Shown: one piece after another, positions 26,201 through 36,948 of the stretch | Layout: each line of letters begins with the position of its first letter | Numbering within the stretch: position 1 is the first letter of the stretch | Assembly: GCF_047948215.1 (NCBI RefSeq) | Contig: NC_134456.1 | Coordinates: 198,598,034 to 198,662,033, forward strand | From: Lycorma delicatula | Lineage: Eukaryota; Arthropoda; Insecta; Hemiptera; Fulgoridae | Direction of reading: 5' to 3' | Length of the DNA: 64,000 nucleotides | Translations under genes and position numbers: made by a program | The notes under the pieces: generated by a model | Database searches by the model: none | What the model was told of the DNA's origin: nothing | The model's input: the letters and a program-made list of their open reading frames with translations, nothing else

Positions 26201-28600
26201 CTTACTGAAGGTGAATGGAGTAATAGGACCTTCACCCCACCCTTAAAAATCTTAGTTATTGAAAATTTTTAATTTCCTTTAAATTCGAAATGTATTATTT
26301 TCTCTTTAAATAAGGTGTTATCAGAACAGAAATTGTCTTTCTATTCCACGGTAAAGAATAATTATTCCGAATAATTATAATAAATATTCCGTAATGTTAT
26401 TTTCAGATTGATTAGAAGTATATTTTGATAGCTTAGGATAAGATAAAAATCTAGTTAATTTTGAACGCGATGTAAATCCCAAGAAAGTTCAGCTACATCT
26501 TAGCCGGTTATTTTTTCTTTATTAATTATGTGCGCACTATGTCCATCGCGTTGTTTGAATGTCGGGTATCCTGATTTTATAACTATAATTTTATTTGTAA
26601 AATAATTAGTAATGATGGGATATGACAGTTTTTAGGATAATTTTTGCATGAATTTAGGTTACTTTGTTTTACATTAATATACGTTAAAAATTAAAAACAT
26701 GCGAGTTTATTCTTTACGAAGATGGTATTTGGTTAAAGAAGTTACGACGTCCAGATTGCGTCTTCGTTGCGTTGAGCTTCGGTACGGTTAGTGTAGGTAG
26801 TGTAGTCTATTGTCGGTGAGGTGGAAGCGCCTGCACAGTTCTAAGCATGACAACAGCACGGCTTGCCGGTGAAACGAATGTACATAATCGGCCCCGAGCC
26901 CGGGTGAACTAATACCAGACCGGCGTGCTCAGATGATATAATCGTTTACCTGAACGACGAATATTGCGTGCCGAAAACGTAGCAACTTTAATTTAATTAT
27001 TTAAGATTTTATTAATATATTATTCTTTGACGTTATTTTTTTTTTTTTTAATATTGCTACTTGATGTTTATAGTACAGTTTTCTATCGCTATTTAAGAAA
27101 ATGAGATTTTGGTGTTGAAAAATTAAAATAAAAAAATTCTCTTCCCTCGGTTTGTGAATACATTTCTCTAAAAATTATGTAATGAACAAAAATGTGCTAA
27201 AATATATTATTTTATCTATTATTGTGTTCTTTACAAGAGATATTGCATACATTTAAACGATTATACTTTACTAATTTAAAAAAAAATCATTAAATTTGAA
27301 AATGTCAGGATCTACAAATATATCTGTACATAACGCGTAGAATTTTTTTTCATTCTCTATTTTGCTGTTTCTGACAGAGAAGAAAAAGGTTATGATTTTT
27401 GATAATTTGACATTCATCATAGATCAAATAAGACAAATTGTTAAAGATATTTAATTTTTTTTAAATGTTATTTGAGCATTAAGATTCAGAAGTTTGAATA
27501 GTGTCACTTGAAAATGTTAAATTTTGGTTTAAAATTAATATTGAAAAAGTCTTTTTTTGTTCAAATAAAGAATTCCCTTTTTCTTTTGATTCTTTTAAAT
27601 ATTGTAAAATATTTATTTGTAATATTTCAGTAATTTTTTTTTATTAATTCTGACTGAATAAACAGTTCTGGAAGATATTAAAATCCTTCCATCATACGAG
27701 AGGAATTCATTTCATTACGGCAGGGGCACCAAAGATTCACCATTAATAATCATCTTATTAAGCACAAAATACGAGGGATATCTCTAAAGTAAAGACCGCT
27801 GGGAAATTTTATCTCCTTAAGGTTGGCGTACCTGTGTCTTAAATAGCCACGTTAGTAATGTACACGCTGTATTGTTGTCTATAAGTTGTAGTGTCTTTGA
27901 TTACGTGTGAGTTATTACGTTATACAATGATTAGGAAATTCGATGTTGCTGCCGGATGTAAAATACTTGGAGTCATACGTTTTTAAATCTTCAAACCCTT
28001 AGACCGGTTGAAAATTACAGGAAGTTGCTTGTACGCTCATTATCTAATGAATAAAATAAATGTGAAAGGTTTAGAAATAACAGAATTAATGTGCATGATG
28101 AAGAACGTTCGGGGAAGCCCTCGATGATCACCAAGGACTTGTTGAAACGCGTCGATGATGAAATCAGAAAAGATCGTCGCTCAACTATTCCGACGTGGTC
28201 CTTCTTTTTCCTGATGTTTTAGGGGCTGTAGGCATTCACGTCGGGTGCCGCACCTCTTAACGGAACGTCACAAAAAAATCTGAATGGGATCTGGTTTGGA
28301 ATTTTTGATGCGTTCCACAGAAAAAGGCGATTGCTTCCTTAATTCAATTGTTACTGGCGATGAAACTTTGATTTCGTATTACGCGCCAGAGAGAAACGGC
28401 AGTCAAATGAATGGCGTCATCCTCATTCACCACCAACCAGACCAACAAAAGTCAAGCCACATCCATTTGGACGCAAACTGACCCTACTGCAAAACCCTGC
28501 GTAAGTTACGGCGTGCCATTCAAAATCGGCGATGTGGGCGGCTGACCGACTGCGTCATCCTGCTGCACGATAATGCACATCCACATGTTGCTGATCTGAC
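23300..28600. other. CpG-rich island inside intron 1
   Basis: By eye, CpG dinucleotides are as frequent here as in the left flank of the window and much commoner than in the rest of the gene body. The densest part is 24.9-27.0 kb. No coding exon is recognised. One 89-codon minus-strand frame (24618-24887) has no recognisable domain. In insects, retained CpG inside an otherwise depleted gene suggests an unmethylated regulatory region or an internal promoter; here that is inference. Confidence 0.45.
26740..26990. promoter_or_regulatory. candidate internal promoter / alternative first exon
   Basis: The most GC-rich non-coding segment of the window, packed with CpG and about 6.8 kb upstream of exon 2. 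A donor-like TCG|GTGAGG occurs at 26815/26816 on the plus strand. It could be the start of a short isoform lacking exon 1. It could also be the promoter of an unseen minus-strand transcript, or an enhancer. No core promoter motif was verified. Confidence 0.35.
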
Positions 28601-28840
28601 ATGTGATTTACTTAAAATAATTTGATTGGGAAATTTTCTCATCACCCACCATATAGTCTGGTCTTAGCTCCTTCTGATTACCTTTTGTTTGGGAAATAAA
28701 AGGATTTTTTAGTGGTAAGCAATTAGCAGGTGATTATGAACTTTTAAAAATGCTGTTAATCAGTAGCTAAATAAACTGCTGGCAGAAGAATGCGATGAGG
28801 GTATACTGAAAGCTGGTGGTATAGCTATGATAAATGTCTT
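27790..28840 (+). pseudogene. second decayed mariner transposase (different lineage)
   Basis: Fragments of a mariner/SETMAR-type transposase can be read in several frames. They include VHDEERSGKP-like and ITKDLLKRVDDEI (about 28,095-28,170), IVTGDETLISY (about 28,345-28,377), ILLHDNAHPH (about 28,556-28,585) and YSLVLAPSDYLLF (about 28,650-28,690). These cover the three acidic catalytic positions, but stops and frameshifts separate them and much of the middle is missing. The wording differs from the 18-kb copy, so it is a separate insertion from another subfamily. Terminal repeats were not identified. Confidence 0.82.
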
Positions 28841-30899
28841 AATTCATGTAGTGATTATTATAGAGAAGTAGTATAAAGTATTTAGTTAAGAGAAATAAAA
28901 TATTTAAATAAGAGAAATAAAAAATTAATTGTGTACTAATGCACATTATTGAGTCTGTATGTTTGAGTTCTGATGTTTACAGTAATTTTTAGTATTGGTT
29001 ATAACTTGATTTGTATAATTTTACTTATAATTTATATTACCTACAATGATAGATTGGAAATAAATGTAGATTGTCATTAGAAATAAATGACAGTTGATGA
29101 ATTTGTAAATTGTAAATAGATTATAACATTTTCCAGTTAACAAATTTAAAGAAATAAAGGTACTTCTTGGTCATAATAAAAACAAGTAGTTTTATTTATA
29201 AGAAACAACAGTAGCTGTTACACAATATTTATTTGCACTACTAGGTTGTCAGGTTCCTTTTAAAATTTCTGTTCAACTAAGATAAGTAGATAAAATTTTT
29301 TATTCTCAATTTCTTTAAAATAACTCAAGGAAACTGATTAAAAAGGTTAAAAATACCAGGGAAACTATGGCTACATTGGATAAGGTTGTGTAAGCTTAAA
29401 CATTTGAATCATAATTAGTGTGGATAATGATTTTTACTGAATTATTATCCTTTACAATTTTTTTTAATTTATTTTTTAATTCTTCACCTTTTCAAACGTT
29501 TTTATCTTTTCTTTTTAATTCTTCACTATACTACATATCTATAACATTTTTATTAATTTTAAAATATTATGAATTCATGCTGTCTTAAGAATTCTGATAT
29601 GCTGTTTTTTCTATGAAATATTAATATCAATGTTATACATGTCATTTTAAAGAACGTACGCCTTATTAAAGATTACTCAAGATTGACACTTAGCTTCGTT
29701 GGTTGTTTTGAAGGATTAAATTAATTATTTCTACCTGCAGTTGTTTTATATTTGCTTTGAAAAATCTTGTCTTTTTTTTACTGTAGAGGAAATTAAATTA
29801 AGGATGATAAATTAACTTTATTTGTCCAATAATTTTTATGCATGTAAATTTAAATTAAGTAGCATATAAATTTTATTTCATTCATATTTTAACTAATAAA
29901 AATTGGTATTCAGTAATATTGGTATAGATTTATTTTTTTACTGTTACTTCTTTTATAGAAATGATTTAAATATAGCTAGTATTTGTGCCTGTATTTTACG
30001 ATGACCAGATATATGTGGATGTGTATATAGAAAAAATAATAAAAATTATATTCAAATATTTTTGGATTCTATGTATCAAATCAAACTAAAATAAATCTGA
30101 TGTGGACACTACATAACTTCCTTGCATGCCAATTAAATTACATATACCCTTTTTTTAAAATGAAAAGTACATAACATTTTATTTCATTAATAATATCTGA
30201 TATTTTTCATATTTTTTTTTTTTGTCAATATATTTAAAGTTGTTAAATATATTAAAAGATGAAGTCTGATTCAAACTGATGTGCCTTCCCCTAAGATCCA
30301 AATGTTTCATTAATTAAAATTTTATTTGGTTATAACTCTGGAGCCAATGAAAATAAGTTCCATTTATGAATATCGTTGAAAAGCTGTCAATGAGGGCTTA
30401 TTATTGCAGTTAAGAAATTCAAAATTAATTTTTTTTTGTTTTTTGGGCTCATCATCAATCATTATAGGTATGTATATTTACACAATTTTTCTCTAATATA
30501 CAAAAAGTTATACTGTAAATACTTTCACCAATATAAAAATATCCTTATTTTGAAAATATGTTTATAAACAAGCAAGTTATTACTGGAAATTGGCCTAATT
30601 TCATCTCTACTGTTAATGAATTAGTTTGATTTTTTTTCCATTATATCGATTTTAAATGATATCTAATTTAACCTAAATAAAGTAAAGTAACTTGTGAAAA
30701 ACAATTTATATTGCAAATTGAGACATTTTTATCTATTTAAAAAAAATAATTTAATAAATTAAAGTACTATTTATTAATGAAACACAGTTTTCTATCATTT
30801 AACACAATTTGCTCTTAATGGTCACCAAAAAGATAGAAATTATTTATCGTAGGGAAACAATACAATTTAATAAATGCTTTGCGTTTAACAATAAATAGC

Positions 30900-31570
30900 A
30901 GATTTATTTAAATCTGAACAAAATTTAAAAAATTCAAACATTAAGGAAACAAATAATTGCACACCAGTGCAATTTTCTAGATTTTCTTTTCCTAGAGAAA
31001 ATGCTCAAAATTGCCTTCAATGATGTGAATATTCTGCACTAGTTTGTAATTTTAACATTTTCTCACTCTTCAAAAATCCTGGTTGTAGCCATATGATATA
31101 TGTTGAAATGTTCTTCAATTATCTTCTGAAGATCTTTTTAGGTTTTCACAAAAACAATTGAAATCTATTGGGTTTAGATTAAGGGAATTTGAGGGCTAAG
31201 CTACCGGTCTTGTATGATCGATTCTTATTTCAGAAAGTAATTGTCCAATTACTGATATATTGAGTTTCATCCGATTAATTTGGTGAAAGTTTTTGTAGGA
31301 AATTGTAATGATTCTTTCCATTCAATCATATTGCAGGGAACATAGACCAATTAGCAAATTTCTGATGATACAAATCCAAACACTATTAAAAGTTATTGCT
31401 GAAACCTTGACTGCATAATGTCATACGGACTTTCTATTTTCTTTTGTCCAATGATGGTTATTGTTAAAATTGATGAATCCATTATTGATGTTCATCAATG
31501 AACGTTAGTGTCACGTGAAATTGCAAAATTATTGACTGGTCAGTTTTTGAAAAAATTACCTCACAAGATT
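30900..31570 (-). pseudogene. decayed transposase fragment (Tc1/mariner-IS630-like), minus strand
   Basis: On the minus strand, broken frames give NLNPIDFNC (about 31,154-31,186), matching the PDLNP-(I/M)-DF motif around the third catalytic Asp of Tc1/mariner-related transposases, with the first Asp lost. A downstream remnant resembles the DLQ..IxE helix usual after that motif, and upstream pieces resemble the preceding region. Many stops interrupt it. The call rests on one strong motif plus weak flanking resemblance. Confidence 0.4.
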
Positions 31571-32880
31571 CTTGTCAGCCAATAATCATTTTAATTGCTT
31601 ATATGATTTGTACATGATCGATATTGTTGGATTTGCAGAATTCTGCCGTCATATTGCCCAAATGTACGTGTTATTTAACAATATCATTAATTATAAAACT
31701 AATATTTCATTATTTAAATTTACTAGTTTAAATTGCTTTACTTATTTCAGTTTAGTAAGTCAGTTTTATATTAGTGATTGAAATTAAATGCAACTGAAAA
31801 TTGTCATTTTAGAAACTGTTTACAGCCATTATTAAAATATAAGGTATTATTTTAATTAGATTGATAGGCTTAACATTTTAGCTAATAAAATGTACTTTGA
31901 TAAGACAATACATCAATATATTAAAAATAGTAATTAATGTGGCAGCCATTAATCTTGAAATTTGTGAACATGATTCAACCATAATTTTTTATTTATTAAC
32001 AAAACTTGATAATAATATATGTTCTAAATATTACAATGATTCCTCAACTTGATATATAAATTATTCTTTAAAAGCACAAGATACCAGACAAGGAAAACAA
32101 AATACAAGTCACAATTTTTTCTGAGAAATTTTTATTTATTCTTATGTATAGAGACCTAATATTAGGTACAATTGTTGCATTCTTACTATGCCCTCTTGAT
32201 CTGATGTTATGTGTCAAGAATCTCTGTGTATTTGTAACATCAATAGGGTCAAAGAAAAAAATTGAAAATTTGTGTTTAAACTTGTGATATATGTTATCTT
32301 GTGAACTTAAATGCCAATGCTATTTGCTGTGTATAAATTATTAAAAAAAAATGTTATGACTAAAAGAATAGATGATTCTCTTAAATGTTGTTTTAGGAAA
32401 TGTACCAATGGCTAGCTATTACAATAAAATAACTTTTTTGGACTTCTATCTTTGATTGAAATTTGTTGAGTATTGAGAGTTATTTTTATTACTGAAAATA
32501 TGTTCCATAACCATTGTTTTTAAAATTTTTATCACATTAATGAAATTTAAAAAATCTGTTCTTAAGCAAATAAGTAATTTATGTGCTAATCCATTAGCTT
32601 ATATCAAATTTGTCCAAATCACAATTTTTTGATTTATAATAGTATGATATGATATTTCATTCTGAATCTCCAAGAATATGTATTATGCATTAAATTATTT
32701 CAGTTGAATTGAATATGTATATGAGTATATGCTGTATGATTGTATTAGCAATCCCAATTTTACCCATTAAATACCTCAACTCCAGATTATTTGTTTTTGT
32801 ACAACCTTTTATAGGAAATAAAGACCCTGTGTAGATCCACAGGTAGATTGCCTACATTACCTTAAGCCATGTAAGTATTG

Positions 32881-33098
32881 TGGACAAAAGGCATCTTTCT
32901 TTTTCCTGTTTAGCCTCTGGGAATTACCATTCAGGTATTACTTCAGAGGATGAATGAGGATGACACGTATGAGTGCAAATGAAGTGTAGTCTTGTGCAGT
33001 CTCAGTTTACCATTCCTGAGATGTGTGGTTAATTGAAACTCAACCACCAAAAAACACCGGTATCCACAATCTAGTATTCAAATGGACAAAGAGCATCT
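32881..33098 (-). mobile_element. 5'-truncated SINE copy, minus strand, 16-bp TSD
   Basis: The reverse complement of 32897-33082 matches the body of the SINE at 12158-12445, including the block around CAATTAACCACACATCTCAG and the tail GGCTAAACAGGAAA. The tRNA-like head is absent, so the copy is truncated at its 5' end. Direct repeats at 32881-32896 and 33083-33098 agree at 14 of 16 bases, which marks it as a true insertion and not a partial deletion. Confidence 0.88.
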
Positions 33099-33590
33099 AA
33101 AAGTCCCTACACTCTTAAGGAACACAACTTTTTCAAGGATAAGTTAAAAGAAAAGACACTGAAAAGGTAACAGTATTCTACTAGAAGGATCATGATATGA
33201 CATGCACCCCTTATCAAAAGAGTGCTTCAGGGCCTCTTTAGCAAGTAGGCATCTGTTGTCAACAAATCTCTGGGGTTTTTCCTGGATGGTAGCAGCAGAT
33301 TTCAGATCATGACTTTGAATTAATCAACTAAAATTTATGTCTGATTATATTTCTTTTCTGTTGATACAAAGGTACCTCCCAAGAATAGGTTTAGGGAACT
33401 TTGAGGGAAAACCTTGACCGTCCTCTGAATTGTACGTGTTTAAGCATCTAATTGAGTTGTAAACTGTTAGTCAGTTGCAAGCAATAAGTTATTTCATTAA
33501 ACTGTAAAAATTTTGAATTGCTAGTCAAAGCTAATGTCAGTTGATTTAATTTTAATTGGGATATGTGTTTAAAGAGGTTTTTTTTTTCAG

Positions 33591-34234
33591 TTGGACTAAC
33601 CGTTAGAGAGGCTGGAAGTAGTACTTTAACCAAAGTAACAACTAATGTTGCTAGTGTTGGTGTCAATACCACTTTTGGTACTGATGGCGTTACAATATCG
33701 CAGACAGTGCAACAACCTCTACAGCCACAAAAGCCAATTTTAAAACCACAGAAGCAGAAAAAGTGTAGTAGAGCAAAGAAAGTTCTTCAAAATCCAAACA
33801 TGAACCAGCAGCTTCATCCATCATTATTTAATGCATTCGGTAATGTTACTAGTATTCCTCCATCTGCGAGTGGATTTATTACTTCTGCTAATTTAAGTAA
33901 TGGGCCGTTTGGTGATATTAAATCATTTGAAAAACTTTTTGTGAATGCTAATAGTGGCCAGAGGCAACAAACTAAACCAAAAGGACAACCTCGAAACAAA
34001 GGTGTGAGACAACGAGCACAACGCGTGAGTACAAGTATTGATGACGGTATTACAATTGGTGGTGGTAGTTGTGGTAGAAGATTACAAAATGTTGTTAACA
34101 AATTACATCAAGCAATAGATCCTAACGCAGCTGCCGGAATGTCACATGATAGTATATTACATACCTTACTAGTCTCTAAAGATAAACTACCTGACCGTAC
34201 AGGACCTGTTTCTACTTCAGTTCAGTGTCTCAAG
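33591..34234 (+). CDS. zinc-finger gene coding exon 2 (residues 773-987)
   Basis: Acceptor TTTTTTTCAG at 33590, donor CAAG|GTAGGT at 34234/34235. The split Val codon restores the frame from exon 1, and the exon ends in phase 0. The encoded 215 residues start VGLTVREAG. They are Gln/Asn/Ser/Thr-rich with basic clusters (KPQKQKKCSRAKK, GQPRNKGVRQRAQR) and a Gly-rich turn (GGGSCGRR). There is no zinc finger. It is probably a disordered, positively charged linker that may help nuclear import or nucleic-acid contact. The first internal Met lies near 33,800, which is where a short isoform could start if exon 1 is skipped. Confidence 0.9.
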
Positions 34235-35929
34235 GTAGGTTTTAAATTTTCTTTTGCCTATATATTTATTATTAATTTTTTTTTGATGGCTGAATGCTGA
34301 TTTGAAATTAATCTTGTAAAAAAATAATCGATATATATTTAAAGTGTAGTAATAAACCATTATGTTTGTAGTAAACCTATCACTTGTCAGAAGTTAAAGG
34401 ATAAACTAAAATTCCTAATCTTTATTTGAATTTCCTATTTTGAAAACGCTATTGCAAAAGGGAGGAGTATTTAGTTTTTTTATACTTTATTATTTCTTGA
34501 GTGAAGCCATCATTAGATGATGTAGATGAATTTTACTGGTTCTTTTTAACTTTCCTTGTTAAATTTTCAGTAAATTCAGTTTTAATAACGAACTTGTTAT
34601 TTTAAGGTAGGTTATCTATATACATCATGTGGTCATTTTTTTGTATAAAGCTTTTGTCACCTTCTAACATGTTAACTTTAAGTTTTTATACCTGCAAAAA
34701 TAATACCTAGGGGTTCTTAAAGATTTTATTTCATTTTTAATATCTAATAATTTTGGTTGCTGCTAACTAATTGGTGGAATAAGTGTTCAGTCATTTTTTA
34801 TGTAATTGTTATTGTTCTATTGATGGTTTTTGTTTTAATATTTGCTGTAATAATTATATGTTTTGACATTTTTGTGGGTTTTATTGTTTGTATTTAAAAA
34901 CAAAATTAATTGTGATTTCTATTTATTTTGTAATTTTTGATTTATCTCATGTGACATGTATGTACTTGACTCATAATAACCAGTTATGTTTGTCTTGTAA
35001 TAATCTGTAATGATTGTAGTTTTACATTTTTATTTTTATTATTGTATGTTATCTTAATGCAGTTGTCATAAGACAACTTATCATAATGCAAAGTACATTA
35101 CTTAGCTTTGCATTTTGTCCAAGAAGAATATGATAAAATTTTCACTGTGAAATTGTAATAAATTGCTTGTTTTCAACTGCTGTAGTCAGCATTCATTATG
35201 GATACTTTTTGAAATTAAGTTTATGTAGATTTAGTAGAGAAAAATATTTATTATTGCCGCTGTCCTTAAGTTTTACATATATATCTATTTATTTTTTGAT
35301 CACTGAAACTGCTTTACTGATCTGATTTTGCCAGAATAGTACGGGGAAATGAATGATTTTAATAATAAGTGAAATTGATAATTTGTTAGAAGTTTAGTAC
35401 AATCAGCTAAATCACACAGTGCAATAAACTGTAGCCTATACAAAGGTTTTATTTAGTGGTCTTTTCATTGAAAAATGACTCACAGATTTAACTTTCCTCC
35501 ATATTCTATTGTAAGTTAGTGCCTGGCCTAATTAATTTGATTTTTGAGTATTTATTTTTCAATCAGTTTTAATTATTTATGATGCTGTCATTTAAGATGT
35601 TAATAATAATTTTTGTTTTCTTTTTATGTTATGCTTAATTGGTTGACATTTTTTTTAAAAAGGATGATTTTCCTTTTTTTTATATAATAAAAATTAAGCA
35701 ACAAACAAATGAAAATTCATTCAGACACCCATTCTTCTTTTGGTACTACAGAAATTTTTACACATATTTAGAAAGAAAATTGTTTTTTAAAATTTTTTTA
35801 AAATATTAGTATAAATAATTGTATAATAAATCGAGTAATAAATAGTAGTATGGTACTGGTGTAGGTAGTAGTGTTAATATTGCTGTAATATTAATACAGT
35901 AATATTAACAGGTAATACTGTTAATATTA

Positions 35930-36480
35930 CATCTAATTTGCTTTACTTTCCCATCTATCGCTGTAGCTGTAGAAGGGAAAGTATTGTAATCGATCCAATT
36001 TGGGCATATGCAGTTTTCACCAGATCTTGATGTTTTCACACCTAAGGAACCCAAAAAATGAAAATTTTCCAGATGATCAGTGTGTTGTGTGTGTGTGTGT
36101 GTGTGTGTGTGTATGCGCGTGTGCACACCCTTGTTTGTTTGGTATCACACTCTAAATCACCTTATATCTCCAGAACTACTGGACCAATTTTGACCAAACT
36201 TGATCAGATTACTTCTGTATATGGGGCATTGATACCATTAAATTTTCAACATAAAAGATCAAAGGGGTGAGGCTATGGAGCAAGGTTACCCTCAGTATCT
36301 CGAGATTTCACTTGATTAAGATCTTATTTTTCTTCCGCACATTTGTTAACAATCAAAAAATAATATTTGGAAAATAAAGGTTTTTGCAAAATCGCACCCC
36401 TATCCCAAAAAATAGTCTAAATAAACTAGTGGCTAAGTGAGCATACTGCATCAATAGTACCCTCTCTTACCACAAGAAGC
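35930..36480. repeat. probable interspersed repeat with internal GT microsatellite
   Basis: A perfect 9-bp inverted repeat (TACTTTCCC 35944-35952, GGGAAAGTA 35975-35983) begins the block. A GT run of about 32 bases (36081-36112) and a stretch of less AT-biased DNA with several CpG follow to about 36,480. No second copy lies in the window, so repetition in the genome is inferred from composition and layout. Opposed 70-codon frames across the GT run are artefacts. Confidence 0.4.
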
Positions 36481-36948
36481 GCCAGTGTAGCACTGACCTA
36501 GCTGTTGTATTCTTCTGCTATGTTGTGATGTCACATCCGAGTGGTAGAATTAAGTAAATGAATGAATAGTATTTAAAGTGTAAAAAAGAATTTAAAGTAG
36601 CTGCTAGTACCACCTGTGCGAATGAAATACGGTATGCTTGGGCGCTTTAGTTAGAATCATTGAATTAAATAAACAAAAAATGTTATATTTAAATAAACTG
36701 ATAGATATTTTAAATTAAGTTGTGTGTGTAAGCCATGTCAGAAAAAAATAGTTGCGTGATGGGGAAGTCCTACAATTGTGTTGTCAGCTTTTTTTAAATT
36801 GCATTAACAAATTTTTTATGAGTATAATTTTTACATAAAAAATTCTGTAATTAAACAGCAGTCTATTTCAAGAAGTTGTTAAGTCTTTGTTTGGTCAGAT
36901 TTTATCATTCACCAGTCTTTAATTGCAAATATTAAAAAAATAATATTA

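Larger units (their letters stand above)
16325..33590 (+). other. 17.3-kb intron 1 of the coding region
   Basis: Bounded by GTGAGT (16325) and a T-rich tract ending TTTCAG (33590). The phase is 1 on both sides: the last G of exon 1 plus TT of exon 2 makes a Val codon. Listed contents: decayed mariner (about 17.8-19.0 kb), repeat-like block (19.9-20.6 kb), MITE-like inverted repeat (21953-22214), CpG-rich island (about 23.3-28.6 kb) with a promoter candidate, second mariner relic (27.8-28.8 kb), minus-strand transposase relic (about 30.9-31.6 kb) and minus-strand SINE (32.9-33.1 kb). The rest (16.3-17.8, 19.0-19.9, 20.6-21.9, 22.2-26.7, 28.9-30.9 and 31.6-32.9 kb) is AT-rich and I see nothing recognisable in it. 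Confidence 0.85.
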
